This document shows positions 19,426 through 28,210 of a stretch of DNA of 64,000 nt, in pieces. Within the stretch, counting starts at the first letter, position 1, and every line of letters starts with the position of its first letter. The translations under genes and the position numbers were made by a program. The stretch covers positions 10,874 to 74,873 of the forward strand of contig JAXMCI010000038.1 in the NCBI GenBank assembly GCA_046349435.1, written 5' to 3'. A model generated the notes under the pieces. It worked only from the letters and a program-made list of their open reading frames with translations, ran no database searches and was not told the DNA's origin. Source of the DNA: JAXMCI01 sp046349435. GTDB taxonomy: Bacteria > Pseudomonadota > Alphaproteobacteria > Dongiales > Dongiaceae.

Positions 19426-19494
19426 ACGCGATGCTTCCTCCGCGCCTGCGACCCCTCCGTCGTTTGGGCTCCCTTCGCCATCCCGGCCCCCATC

Positions 19495-19573
19495 GTCATC
19501 CCGGCGAAAGCCGGGATCCATCTCGCCACGCCGCATCTGTGGAAGCATGGATCCCGGCTTTCGCCGGGATGAC
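19495..19573. repeat. Long perfect inverted repeat (27-bp arms, 25-base loop), REP/mobile-palindrome type
   Basis: Arms 19495-19521 and 19547-19573 are exact reverse complements and share the core ATCCCGGCGAAAGCCGGGAT, itself a nested palindrome. It fills much of the 191-base gap between the two permease genes. On the minus strand it yields the well known spurious peptide motifs GESRDP and WIPAFAGMT, which mark this dispersed repeat family in proteobacterial genomes. Only this one copy was found in the window. Confidence 0.9.
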
Positions 19574-19616
19574 CGCAGGGGGAGCGCCGGGCATCTGCCA
19601 CAGGACGTAAGCGGAC

Positions 19617-20441
19617 ATGCGCGTCTACGCGGCCCTCGTCTATCTCTTCCTCTACACGCCGATCGCCATCATCGTGCTGTTCAGCTTCAGCGCCGGGCGG
19701 CACGCCAGCGAGTTCACCGGCTTCTCCGCGCAGTGGTACGCCACCGCGGCGAACAACCCGTTCGTCATGGAAGCGCTGACCAACAGCCTGATCATCGCGC
19801 TGTCCTCGGCGTCGCTCGCCACCCTGTTCGGCACCGCCGCCTCGCTCGCCCTGCCCCGGCTCAAGGGCGTGGTGCGGGTGCTGTTCGACGCGCTCACCTA
19901 CATCGCCATCATGGTGCCGGGCATCGTCATCGGCATCGCCACGCTGATCGCGCTGGTCACCGCGTTCGGCGCGATCAACCCGATCCTCGCCGCGCTGTGG
20001 CCGGGCGAGGCGGCGGTGGCGCCGCGGCTCGGGCTCGGCTACGGCTCGGTGATCTGCGCCCATGCGCTGTTCGCCATGTCGCTGGTCATCGTCATCGTGC
20101 GCGCCCGCATCCTCGGCATGGACCGCACCCTGGTCGAGGCGTCGGCCGATCTCTACGCCACCCCCTGGGGCACCTTCCGGCAGGTGACGCTGCCGCAGAT
20201 CCTGCCGGCGGTGCTCGCCGGCTTCCTGCTCAGCTTCACCTTCAGCTTCGACGATTTCGTCATCGCCTTCTTCGTCGCCGGCTCCAACACCACCCTGCCG
20301 ATCTACATCTTCGCCTCGATCCGGCGCGGCATCACGCCGGAGGTCAACGCCATCGGCACGGCGGTGCTCACCCTCTCCCTGCTGCTTCTGTTCGGCTCCC
20401 AAATTCTGCTCCGGCGCGGGACACCGGTGGGCAGGCATTGA
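19617..20441 (+). CDS. potC: Polyamine-type ABC permease (PotC family)
   Basis: A 274-residue permease with six membrane segments. The EAA loop LVEASADLYATPWGTFRQVTLPQILPA lies near residues 172-198, and FSFDDFVIAFFVAG near 212-225 is characteristic of PotC/PotI. It closes the polyamine operon; its stop codon overlaps the -35 box of the next operon's promoter. Confidence 0.92.
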   Translation: MRVYAALVYLFLYTPIAIIVLFSFSAGRHASEFTGFSAQWYATAANNPFVMEALTNSLIIALSSASLATLFGTAASLALPRLKGVVRVLFDALTYIAIMVPGIVIGIATLIALVTAFGAINPILAALWPGEAAVAPRLGLGYGSVICAHALFAMSLVIVIVRARILGMDRTLVEASADLYATPWGTFRQVTLPQILPAVLAGFLLSFTFSFDDFVIAFFVAGSNTTLPIYIFASIRRGITPEVNAIGTAVLTLSLLLLFGSQILLRRGTPVGRH

Positions 20442-20467
20442 CCGGCTGCCGGCATTCCTCATACAAT
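20438..20467 (+). promoter_or_regulatory. Promoter of the sugar ABC operon
   Basis: TTGACC (20438-20443) and TACAAT (20462-20467) are spaced by 18 bases. The -35 overlaps the TGA stop of the potC gene (20439-20441). Transcription would begin near 20474, about 60 bases before the binding-protein ATG. Confidence 0.65.
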
Positions 20468-20532
20468 TGATCTCCCGGCCCCGGGAGGGGAGCGGCGGCC
20501 GGCCACAACGACCCGCACGGGAGACCAAAGGG

Positions 20533-21483
20533 ATGAAACGCAACCTGCTGGGCGGCATCGCCGCCATCGTCGCGCTGGCGCTGGCCGGCGCGGCCAAGGC
20601 CGAGACCAAGACGCTCGCCTTCGTCGTCAACGGCGCGTCGGACTTCTGGAAGGCGGCCGAGGCCGGCGTGAAGAAGGCGCAGGGCGAGTTGCCCAACTAC
20701 AAGCTGGTGTTCAAGTATCCGGAATCGGCCTCGGCCGCCGTGCAGCAGCGGCTGATGGACGATCTGGTCGCCGCCGGCGTCGCCGGCATCATGGTGAGCC
20801 CGGACGATCCCAAGCACTCGACCGAGGCGCTCAACCGCATCGGCGGGCAGGTCGCCCTCTTCACCACCGACAGCGACGCGCCGGACAGCAGGCGGATCGC
20901 CTATATCGGCAGCTCCAACGTCGAGGCCGGCAAGCAGGCGGGCCAGCTGATGCTGAAGGCGCTGCCCAATGGCGGCAAGTGCATCGCCTTCGTCGGCATC
21001 CTCGCCAACGACAATGCGCGCGAGCGCGTCGAGGGCATCAAGGCGGCGATCGCCGGCTCGAAGATCGAGATCATCGACATCCGGGAGGACGACATCGACA
21101 TGGCGCGGGCCAAGCGCAACGTCGAGGACGCGCTCTCGGCCCATCCCGACATCGACTGCCTCGCCGGCCTCTATTCCTACAACACGCCGCGCATCTACGA
21201 GGTGCTGAAGGAGTCGGGCAAGCTCGGCCAGATCAAGATCATCGGCTTCGACGAGGATCCGATCACGCTGGGCGGCGTCAAGGAGGGCTCCATCGTCGGC
21301 ACCGTCGTGCAGCAGCCCTTCGAGTGGGGCTACCAGGGCATGAAGGACATGGCCAAGTACCTCGAGGGCGACAAGTCGTTCATCCCCGAGAACAAGCTGA
21401 TCATCATCCCGACCGAGGTGATCGAGCAGGGCAATGTCGACGCCTTCTGGGCGGAGCTGAAGGCGCGGCAAGCCGCCAAGTGA
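20533..21483 (+). CDS. Sugar ABC transporter substrate-binding protein (RbsB-like)
   Basis: A 316-residue family-4 periplasmic protein with a Sec signal (MKRNLLGGIAAIVALALAGAAKA) and mature start ETKTLAFVVNGASDFWKAAEAG, the usual RbsB-type opening in which Phe/Trp contact the sugar ring. MVSPDDP and TTDSDAPDSRRIAYIG near residues 92 and 115 are typical ribose/xylose-binder strands. ATG 20533 is preceded by AAAGGG. The ligand is probably a pentose or related polyol; the sequence does not decide which. Confidence 0.88.
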   Translation: MKRNLLGGIAAIVALALAGAAKAETKTLAFVVNGASDFWKAAEAGVKKAQGELPNYKLVFKYPESASAAVQQRLMDDLVAAGVAGIMVSPDDPKHSTEALNRIGGQVALFTTDSDAPDSRRIAYIGSSNVEAGKQAGQLMLKALPNGGKCIAFVGILANDNARERVEGIKAAIAGSKIEIIDIREDDIDMARAKRNVEDALSAHPDIDCLAGLYSYNTPRIYEVLKESGKLGQIKIIGFDEDPITLGGVKEGSIVGTVVQQPFEWGYQGMKDMAKYLEGDKSFIPENKLIIIPTEVIEQGNVDAFWAELKARQAAK

Positions 21484-23081
21484 GCGGCACGCCGCAGATC
21501 GGGGCCGGCGCGAGCGATCGCGCCGGCCACCCCGCCGACGCGCCCTCTCCCGGGCTCCCCTTCCTCGAGCTCCCCTTCCTCGAGCTCAACGGGATCGGCA
21601 AGACCTATCCCGGGGTGACGGCGCTCGACGGCGTCAGCCTGTCGGTGCGGGCCGGCGAGGTGATCGGCCTGATCGGCGAGAACGGCGCCGGCAAGTCGAC
21701 GCTGATGAAGGTGCTGGGCGGGGTGGTCGAGCCCAGCTCCGGCAGCATCCGGCTCGACGGGCGCGAGCATCGCGCGATCTCGGTCGGCGAGGCCATCGCC
21801 GGCGGCATCGCCTTCGTCCACCAGGAGCTCAACCTCTTCGACAATCTCGACGCCGCCGCCAACGTGCTGATCGGCCGCGAGCCGCTGCGCGGCGGGCCGC
21901 TGCGGCTGATCGACCGCCGCGCCCTGCACCAGCAGGTGCTGCCGCTGTTCCGCCGGCTCGGCGTCGACTTCCGGCCGGAGACGCCGGTCTCGGAGCTGTC
22001 CCTGGCGCAGCGCCAGCTGCTCGAGATCGCCAAGGCGCTGTCGCTCAACGCCCGGCTGGTGATCATGGACGAGCCGACCTCAAGCCTGACCATCGCCGAG
22101 ACGCGCCGGCTGCTCGGCGTCATCGCCGAGCTCAAGGCGTCGGGCGTCAGCATCATCTTCATCTCGCACCGGCTGCACGAGGTCGAGGCCTGCGCCGACC
22201 GCGTCGTGGTGCTGCGCGACGGCCGCGTGGTCGGCACGCTGGCGCGGCGCGAGATCGAGCACAACGCGATGATCCGGCTGATGATCGGCCGCGACCTCCG
22301 CTCGCTCTACATCCCGCCCGCCGGCCCGCCGGGGGCGCCGGTGCTGGAGATCGACGGGCTGCGCACGCCGGCCTATCCCGACCATCCCGTCAGCCTGGCG
22401 CTGCGTCGCGGCGAGATCCTCGGGCTGGCCGGCCTGGTCGGCTCCGGCCGCACCGAGCTCGCCCGCGCCGTCTTCGGCATCGACCGGCCGCTCGCCGGCA
22501 CGGTGCGGCTCGACGGCCGGCCGGTGCCGCCGGGCACGCCGCGCGGCGCCATCGACCGCGGCATCTTCCTGGTGCCGGAGGACCGCAAGCAGTCCGGGCT
22601 GCTGCTCGATCTCTCGATCGCCGAGAACATCTCGCTGCCCAACCTGCGCGCCTATGCCGGCGGCGGCCTGGTGCGGCGCGCCGCCGAGACGGCCAACGCC
22701 GAGACGCAGCGCAAGCGCCTCGGCATCAAGGCACCCTCGGTGGCGACCGAGGCCGGCTCGCTCAGCGGCGGCAACCAGCAGAAGATCGTGCTCGCCAAGT
22801 GGCTGTCGATGCAGCCGCGCGCCGTGATCTTCGACGAGCCGACCCGCGGCATCGACGTCGGCGCCAAGAACGAGATCTACCAGCTGATGCGCGGCCTGGC
22901 CGATTCCGGCGTCGCCATCCTGATGATCTCCAGCGACATGGAGGAGGTGATCGGCGTGAGCGACCGCATGGCGGTGATGCACGAGGGGCGGATCAGCGGC
23001 TTCCTCGAGCGCGGCCGGTTCAGCGAGGAGAACGTCATGCAGCTGGCGGTGGGCAACCGGCCGGCGGGAGCGGCCGCCTGA
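21480..23081 (+). CDS. Sugar ABC transporter ATP-binding protein (RbsA-like, two ATPase domains)
   Basis: A 533-residue double ATPase. The GTG start overlaps the previous stop (GTGA). The first domain has GENGAGKS, ELSLAQRQLLEIAKAL and LVIMDEPTSSL; the second has the degenerate Walker A GLVGSGRTEL usual for this family, LSGGNQQKIVLAKWL and VIFDEPTRGIDVG. Before the first domain lies a 30-residue leader containing a duplicated LPFLE segment encoded by a 15-base repeat (about 21556-21587). It energises the permease encoded next. Confidence 0.92.
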   Translation: MSGTPQIGAGASDRAGHPADAPSPGLPFLELPFLELNGIGKTYPGVTALDGVSLSVRAGEVIGLIGENGAGKSTLMKVLGGVVEPSSGSIRLDGREHRAISVGEAIAGGIAFVHQELNLFDNLDAAANVLIGREPLRGGPLRLIDRRALHQQVLPLFRRLGVDFRPETPVSELSLAQRQLLEIAKALSLNARLVIMDEPTSSLTIAETRRLLGVIAELKASGVSIIFISHRLHEVEACADRVVVLRDGRVVGTLARREIEHNAMIRLMIGRDLRSLYIPPAGPPGAPVLEIDGLRTPAYPDHPVSLALRRGEILGLAGLVGSGRTELARAVFGIDRPLAGTVRLDGRPVPPGTPRGAIDRGIFLVPEDRKQSGLLLDLSIAENISLPNLRAYAGGGLVRRAAETANAETQRKRLGIKAPSVATEAGSLSGGNQQKIVLAKWLSMQPRAVIFDEPTRGIDVGAKNEIYQLMRGLADSGVAILMISSDMEEVIGVSDRMAVMHEGRISGFLERGRFSEENVMQLAVGNRPAGAAA

Positions 23082-24058
23082 TGCTGAAGAAGGACCTCGG
23101 GCTGCTGCTGCTGATCCTGGTGGTCGGCGCCGCCGTCGCCGCCATCAACCCGCGCTTCCTGTCGCCGATCAACCTGTCCAACACCGCCAACCTGATCGGC
23201 CTCTTCGGCCTGTTCTCGATCGGCGAGGGCTTCGTCATCATCACCGGCGGCATCGACCTCTCGGTCGGCTCGGTCTTCGCCCTGCTCGGCGTCGTCTTCG
23301 TCGACCTGCTGGTGACCTGGGAGCTGCCCTGGCCGCTGGCGGTGGTGGTCATCGTGCTGGCCGGCATCGCGCTCGGCGCCATCCACGGCTTCCTCGTCAC
23401 CCGCATGAAGCTGCAGCCCTTCGTGGTGACGCTGTGCGGCCTGCTGATCTATCGCGGCATCGCCCGCTGGTACACCGACGACGGCACCGCCGGCTTCGCC
23501 TTCGGCCAGAGCTTCCCCTGGCTGGAGTGGCTGACCACCGGGCGGAGCTGGGGGGTGCCGCACAGCTTCATCCTGTTCATCCTGACCGCCATCGTGATGG
23601 GCGTGGTGCTGCACCGCTCGGTGTTCGGCCGCTACCTCTTCGCGGTCGGCAAGAACGAGGAGGCGGCGCGCTACTCCGGCATCCGCTCGCCGCGCATCAT
23701 CGCGGCCGCCTACGTCATCTGCGGCGGGCTTGCCGGCCTGTCGTCGATCTACATCGCGATGTACACGCGCTCGATCTCGCCCGCCTCGCACGGCAATTTC
23801 TACGAGCTCTACGCCATCGCCGCGGCGGTGCTGGGCGGCTGCTCGCTGCGCGGCGGCGAGGGCTCGGTGCTGGGCATCGTGCTCGGCGCCATCCTGCTGC
23901 AGATGCTGCAGAACCTGGTCAACCTGCTCGGCATCCCGAGCTCGCTCAACTTCGCGGTGATGGGCACCGTGATCCTGCTCGGCGTGCTCGCCGACCAGCA
24001 GCTGGTGCGCTACCGTCGCCGCCGCGCCGCCGTCCGGCTCGCTGCGCAATCGTCCTGA
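23081..24058 (+). CDS. Sugar ABC transporter permease (RbsC-like)
   Basis: A 325-residue branched-chain-type permease of the monosaccharide class with eight to ten hydrophobic segments. The diagnostic GGIDLSVGSVFAL lies near residues 58-70 and the coupling region YSGIRSPRIIAAAYVICG near 200. The start ATG overlaps the ATPase stop by one base (TGATG). It completes a three-gene operon; no sugar kinase, isomerase or regulator gene adjoins it to reveal the substrate. Confidence 0.92.
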   Translation: MLKKDLGLLLLILVVGAAVAAINPRFLSPINLSNTANLIGLFGLFSIGEGFVIITGGIDLSVGSVFALLGVVFVDLLVTWELPWPLAVVVIVLAGIALGAIHGFLVTRMKLQPFVVTLCGLLIYRGIARWYTDDGTAGFAFGQSFPWLEWLTTGRSWGVPHSFILFILTAIVMGVVLHRSVFGRYLFAVGKNEEAARYSGIRSPRIIAAAYVICGGLAGLSSIYIAMYTRSISPASHGNFYELYAIAAAVLGGCSLRGGEGSVLGIVLGAILLQMLQNLVNLLGIPSSLNFAVMGTVILLGVLADQQLVRYRRRRAAVRLAAQSS

Positions 24059-24179
24059 CTGGCGCGCGAGCCGCGCCCGAGCCGGGGCCGAGCCGGGCCA
24101 CCCGCTTGACAGTCCCCCGCGTCGCGCCGCAGAAGGGCGGCCGGCCGTCGCGGCGGCGCGCAACGCAGGAGGCAGCCCC

Positions 24180-24806
24180 ATGTACACGCTCTACTGGTCG
24201 TCGCAGTCGGCGGCGCTGGCGCCGCACGCGGTGCTCGAGGAGGCCGGCGCGCCCTACCAGATCCGCCAGGTCGACCTCTCGACCGAGCAGCGCGATCCCG
24301 CCTATCTCGTGCTCAACCCGAGCGGCAAGGTGCCGACCCTGGTGATCGACGGGCGCCAGGCCCTGAGCGAGGCGGCGGCGATCGTCATGCATCTCTGCGA
24401 CCGCCATCCCGAGGCCGGGCTGGCCCCGGCGGTCGGCGAGCCCGCCCGCGGCGCCTGGTACCAGTGGCTGGTGCACCTCACCAACACGCTGCAGCCGGCC
24501 TATCTGCGCTGGTACTACCCGCAGCGCCACACCACGCTGTCGGCCGGCCATGCCGAGATCAAGGCGCAGGCGCGCCGCGAGCTGGAGACGCTGTGGCAGC
24601 GCATCGACGGCCATCTCGAGGCCAACGGCCCCTATCTGCTCGGCGCCCGCTACAGCGCCGCCGACATCTTCGCCTTCATGCTGGCGAGCTGGAAGGAGGC
24701 GGTCCCCGACCTGCTGGAGCGCTGCCCCAAGGTCCACCACAGCGTGTCGCTGATCGCCGAGCGGCCGGCGATCCGCCGCACGCTGGCGCAGCACGGCCTG
24801 GCCTGA
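24180..24806 (+). CDS. Glutathione S-transferase family protein
   Basis: A 208-residue cytosolic GST. The thioredoxin-like half ends with the cis-Pro and glutathione-binding motifs NPSGKVPTLV (residues 43-52) and LSEAAAIVMHL (61-71); the all-alpha half contains YLLGARYSAADIFAFML, the N-capping box region. An AGGAGG site lies 8 bases before ATG 24180. Likely detoxification or housekeeping; the substrate is unknown. Confidence 0.9.
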   Translation: MYTLYWSSQSAALAPHAVLEEAGAPYQIRQVDLSTEQRDPAYLVLNPSGKVPTLVIDGRQALSEAAAIVMHLCDRHPEAGLAPAVGEPARGAWYQWLVHLTNTLQPAYLRWYYPQRHTTLSAGHAEIKAQARRELETLWQRIDGHLEANGPYLLGARYSAADIFAFMLASWKEAVPDLLERCPKVHHSVSLIAERPAIRRTLAQHGLA

Positions 24807-24810
24807 GGCG

Positions 24811-25383
24811 ATGCCGGGCGAGGCCGAGGCGCTGCTCGCGCTCTGGTTCGGCGACCGCGGGCGGCGCTGCTGGTTCGATCCCGACCCGGACTTCGACGGC
24901 GAGCTGCGCCAGCGCTTCCTGCCCCTGGCCGAGCAGGCGCTGGCCGGGCAGCTCTCGCAATGGGAGGCGGAGCCGGAGAGCTGCCTCGCCCTGCTGCTGC
25001 TGCTCGACCAGCTGCCGCGCAACCTCCATCGCGGCGAGGCCCGCGCCCATGCCGGCGACCCGGCCGCCCGGCGCATCGCCGCGCAGGCGGTCGAGCGCGG
25101 CTTCGACCGGCGCCTGCCGCCCGACCGCCGGCTGTTCGTCTACCTGCCCTTCCAGCACAGCGAGGATGCCGCCGACCAGCGCCGCTCGGTCCGGCTGATC
25201 GGCGCGCTGCGCGAGGCGCTGCCGCCGGCGCGGCGCGCCGAGGCGTCCGAGTGGTACGAGCACGCGCTGGCCCACCAGGCGGCGATCGAGCGCTTCGGCC
25301 GCTTTCCGCATCGCAATGCCCGGCTCGGCCGCAGCTCGACCGAGGCGGAGGAAGCCTGGCTCGCCGCCGGCGGCGGCTTCTGA
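24811..25383 (+). CDS. DUF924 family protein
   Basis: A 190-residue helical protein of the DUF924 family. Recognisable blocks are LALWFGDRGRRCWFDPDPDFD at the start, LLLLLDQLPRNLHRG near residue 65, FVYLPFQHSED near 108, and the C-terminal FGRFPHRNARLGR. These TPR-like proteins have no established function. It follows the GST gene by 4 bases and is probably co-transcribed with it. Confidence 0.88.
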   Translation: MPGEAEALLALWFGDRGRRCWFDPDPDFDGELRQRFLPLAEQALAGQLSQWEAEPESCLALLLLLDQLPRNLHRGEARAHAGDPAARRIAAQAVERGFDRRLPPDRRLFVYLPFQHSEDAADQRRSVRLIGALREALPPARRAEASEWYEHALAHQAAIERFGRFPHRNARLGRSSTEAEEAWLAAGGGF

Positions 25384-25387
25384 CCCT

Positions 25388-27031
25388 TCAGCGGGACGCG
25401 CTCTGGCTGCAGGGGGCGCGGGCCTGGATCAGGCCCCAGCCGAAGACCGGGTCGCGGCCGGGGGCGCCGAGATCGACGGCGCTGGCCGCGAGCCGGCGCT
25501 CCAGCGCCGGCCGGTCGACCGGGCCGTCTCCGAGGGTGGCGGCGAGCGCCGCCGCGACGAACGGCGCGGCGAACGAGCTGCCGCTGACAGAGAGCTCGCC
25601 GGCCGGGGCCGGCGCCCAGACCTGCCGGCCCGGGGCGGCGAAGGCGACGTAGTCGCCGCGGTTGCCCGCGGGATCGGGCCGGCGCTGCGCGTCGACTGCG
25701 GCCGCCGCCAGCACGCCGGGATAGGCGGCGGGAAAGGCGGGCGGCGCCGCCGGCCCGTCGGGCCCGGCGGCGGCCACCAGCAGCAGCCCGCGGGCGACCG
25801 CGCGGGCAACGGCGAGGCGGATCACCGCGTTGTCCGGGCCGGCCAGGCTGAGATTGATCACCTCGACGCGTTCGCCGGCCAGCCAGTCGAGGGCCAGCGC
25901 GAAGGCGAGCGCGTCGGCCGCAGGCGGGCCCGCACCGTCGCGATGGAAGACCGCGGCGCCGCGCAGCGCGGCACCCGGCAGCAGCCCGCCGCCATGGCCG
26001 GCGCGCCGCGTCGCCACCAGGATGCCGGCGACCGCGGTGCCGTGATCGGGCGCGGCCGCCTGCAGCCCGGCGGGCACGAAGGAGCGCTGGGCGATCGCGG
26101 CCGCGGCGAAGGCGGGCAGCCCGGCATCGATGGCGGTATCGATCATGCCGATGGTGCGGCCGCGGCCGCAGCCCGCATCCGGGCTGCCCCAGCCGATCAG
26201 CCGGCGCGGATAGTCGGGCGCCGGCAGGCTGGTCGTGCCGCTCGGCCGGAACAGGTCGTTGTAGTCGGCGATGATCGCCGGGAAGCGCTGCTGCAGCAGC
26301 CGCCGGCCGGCCGTCTCGGTGACCCCGGTGGGGAGGCGCAGCCGGGCGACCGTCAGGCGGAGCGCGGGCAGGCTGCGCTGCTCCAGCACGGCGAAGCCGA
26401 GGCGCGCGACGGCCCTGCCGAACCCCGGCGTCGGATCGGCGACCACCAGCTCGGCGCTGACCACGCGCCGGTCGCTGCCGCCGTCCCGCACCCGGCTCTC
26501 GGCGGTGGAGGCGAGGGCCGCGGTGGCCGCGTCATCGCCGTCGCCGCTCGAATCGTCGGCCGTGTCGGCACTCGAATCGTCGCCGGAATCGTCGCTGCCG
26601 GAATCATCGCTGCCCGAGCCGGACTTCCCGGAGTTGTCGCTGCCCGAATTGTCGCTGCCCGAATTGCTACTGCCCGAATTGCTACTGCCCGAATCGTCGC
26701 TGCCGGAATTGTTGCTGCCCGACTGACCGCCGCCCGAGCCGCTGCCGGAACCGCCACCGCCATCGCCGCCACCGGAGCCGGAGCTGCCGCCGGAGCCGCT
26801 GCCGTTCGAGCCGTTCGTGCCGGAGCTGCCGCCCGTGCTGCCGCCGGAGCCGCCGCCGGGGCCGCCATCGTCGTGGCCCCCGCCGGACCCGCCGCCACCG
26901 GAACCAGAGCTGCCGCTGCCGCCTTCGGCGTATGCCGGCGCCGGCCGGGTCGCGATCAGGAGCGGCAGCGCGAGCGCCGCGAGGACCAGCCCGGCCGCGG
27001 CGAGGCGCCGATGGCGCGGGCGCCGGATCAC
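25388..27031 (-). CDS. Secreted/periplasmic S8 family serine protease with long Ser/Gly/Asp linker
   Basis: A 547-residue subtilase. A signal peptide (residues 1-35) is followed by a low-complexity stretch (36-165) of Gly, Ser, then Asn/Asp/Ser pentad-like repeats (SGSDN, SGSSN). The catalytic triad is D298 (GMIDTAID), H330 (DHGTAVAGI) and S486 (SGSSFAAP). The usual oxyanion Asn of the AAGN motif is Pro here (P424, AAAGPDG). The start overlaps the anti-sigma stop by 4 bases, so the protease is the third gene of an ECF sigma operon. It may act on envelope proteins under the stress sensed by that sigma factor; this link is inferred from gene order. Confidence 0.9.
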   Translation of the reverse strand: MIRRPRHRRLAAAGLVLAALALPLLIATRPAPAYAEGGSGSSGSGGGGSGGGHDDGGPGGGSGGSTGGSSGTNGSNGSGSGGSSGSGGGDGGGGSGSGSGGGQSGSNNSGSDDSGSSNSGSSNSGSDNSGSDNSGKSGSGSDDSGSDDSGDDSSADTADDSSGDGDDAATAALASTAESRVRDGGSDRRVVSAELVVADPTPGFGRAVARLGFAVLEQRSLPALRLTVARLRLPTGVTETAGRRLLQQRFPAIIADYNDLFRPSGTTSLPAPDYPRRLIGWGSPDAGCGRGRTIGMIDTAIDAGLPAFAAAAIAQRSFVPAGLQAAAPDHGTAVAGILVATRRAGHGGGLLPGAALRGAAVFHRDGAGPPAADALAFALALDWLAGERVEVINLSLAGPDNAVIRLAVARAVARGLLLVAAAGPDGPAAPPAFPAAYPGVLAAAAVDAQRRPDPAGNRGDYVAFAAPGRQVWAPAPAGELSVSGSSFAAPFVAAALAATLGDGPVDRPALERRLAASAVDLGAPGRDPVFGWGLIQARAPCSQSASR

Positions 27032-27687
27032 GGCGCCGGCAGGGTCATGGTCTGCCAGCCATCGTCCGGCGAGCGGCAGGCGATGCCGGCCTCGGCCTGG
27101 GCGGTGGCGCCGTTGCGCGTCTCGTGGCGGAACTCGCGGCAGGCCAGCCCGCCCCGGGTCGTCAGCGCCGCCGTCACCGTCACCCGGCCGGTGGTGCCGG
27201 TCGCCGGGACCGCGTAGTCGACGCTCGCCCCGATGCGGTCCTGGTCGAGCGCTTCGTAGAGCGCGGCGGCGAAGCGGGCGGCCGCTGGATCGGTGCCGTC
27301 GCTCGCCGGCCGCAGCGTCGGCTGCAGGCCGCGCAGCGAGTAGCCGCCGGCCAGCCCGAGCAGCACCAGCGCGATCGAGGCCGCGGTCGCCAGCGCGGCG
27401 ATCGCGCCGCCGCGCAAGCGTGCCCGGAACGGCACCACCCGCCCGCGCTGCGTCGCCGGCTCGGCGAGCACCGCCAGCAGCCGGGGCGGCACGGGCTCGG
27501 ACAGGATGGCATCGTAGGCGCGCGCCGCCACGGCACCGCCGTGGCGCAGCGCGGCCGCCATGGCGCGCGCCGCGGGGTCGGCGGCGAGCGCCGCGGCGAC
27601 CAGGCCGCAGCCCGGCTCCGGCAGCTCGCCATCGACGAAGGCGAGCACGTCTTCCGGCGCGACCGCCGCGCCCCCGGCGGCGCTCAT
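27028..27687 (-). CDS. Membrane-anchored anti-sigma factor
   Basis: A 219-residue protein with a short N-terminal helical domain (EDVLAFVDGELPE near residue 11, the usual anti-sigma opening), a single membrane segment near residues 93-117 (AIAALATAASIALVLLGLAGGY) and a periplasmic domain ending in ACREFRHETRNG, similar to surface-antigen-like domains. No HxxxCxxC zinc motif is present. It overlaps the sigma gene by 4 bases, so it is very probably the partner that holds the sigma factor at the membrane. Confidence 0.85.
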   Translation of the reverse strand: MSAAGGAAVAPEDVLAFVDGELPEPGCGLVAAALAADPAARAMAAALRHGGAVAARAYDAILSEPVPPRLLAVLAEPATQRGRVVPFRARLRGGAIAALATAASIALVLLGLAGGYSLRGLQPTLRPASDGTDPAAARFAAALYEALDQDRIGASVDYAVPATGTTGRVTVTAALTTRGGLACREFRHETRNGATAQAEAGIACRSPDDGWQTMTLPAP

Positions 27688-28187
27688 CGCCGGTCCTCGG
27701 CGATGCCGAGCGCGCGGCCGAGCGCCAGCCGGGCGCGGGCCAGGCGGCTCATCACCGTGCCGATCGGCACGTCGAGCACGCCCGCGGCGTCCTTGTAGGA
27801 GAGGCCCTCGACGCTGACCAGCAGCAGCACGGCGCGCTGATCCTCCGGCAGGTCGGCGATGCGCCGCCGCACCGCGGCGAGGTCGAGCCGGCCCTGCATC
27901 TCGGACTCGGCGTCGCCGCCGGTCATCGCGTCGAGCTGCACGACGTCGGTCGGAATCTCGCGCCGCCGCCCCGCCCGCCTGTCGTCGACCCAGAGATTCT
28001 GCATGATTCGGAACATCCAGCTATCGAGCCGGGTACCCGGCTCCCAGAGATGCTCGCGGGAAAGCGCCCTCTCGCACGCGCTCTGCACGAGATCGTCGCC
28101 CGCATCGGACGAGCCGGTGAGCCCGTAGGCGAAGCGCCGCAGGCGCGGCAGCAATGCCGCAATCTCACGGCGCAGCGGCTGATCCAA
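27684..28187 (-). CDS. ECF RNA polymerase sigma factor
   Basis: A 167-residue group IV sigma factor. Region 2 is visible as RRFAYGLTGSSDAGDDLVQSACERAL and WMFRIMQNLWVDDRR (residues 17-75), and region 4 as LPEDQRAVLLLVSVEGLSYKDAAGVLDVPIGTVMSRLARAR (115-155). The first gene of a sigma / anti-sigma / subtilase operon. A GGAAT-N16-CGTT element just upstream resembles an ECF promoter and suggests autoregulation. Confidence 0.93.
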   Translation of the reverse strand: MDQPLRREIAALLPRLRRFAYGLTGSSDAGDDLVQSACERALSREHLWEPGTRLDSWMFRIMQNLWVDDRRAGRRREIPTDVVQLDAMTGGDAESEMQGRLDLAAVRRRIADLPEDQRAVLLLVSVEGLSYKDAAGVLDVPIGTVMSRLARARLALGRALGIAEDRR

Positions 28188-28210
28188 TGCTTCCCCCGCT
28201 TGCCATCAAC

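Noticed and set aside
19422..20696. A minus-strand open frame containing GESRDP and WIPAFAGMT peptides.
   Set aside because: These peptides come from the dispersed palindromic repeat at 19495-19573; the rest of the frame is antisense to potC.
24106..24111. A consensus TTGACA ahead of the GST gene.
   Set aside because: No acceptable -10 box lies 16-18 bases downstream, so it is not reported as a promoter.
26521..26926. Short repeated units resembling a CRISPR or minisatellite in the subtilase gene.
   Set aside because: They are in-frame codons for the Ser/Gly/Asp/Asn linker, with a period of about 15 bases and no spacers.
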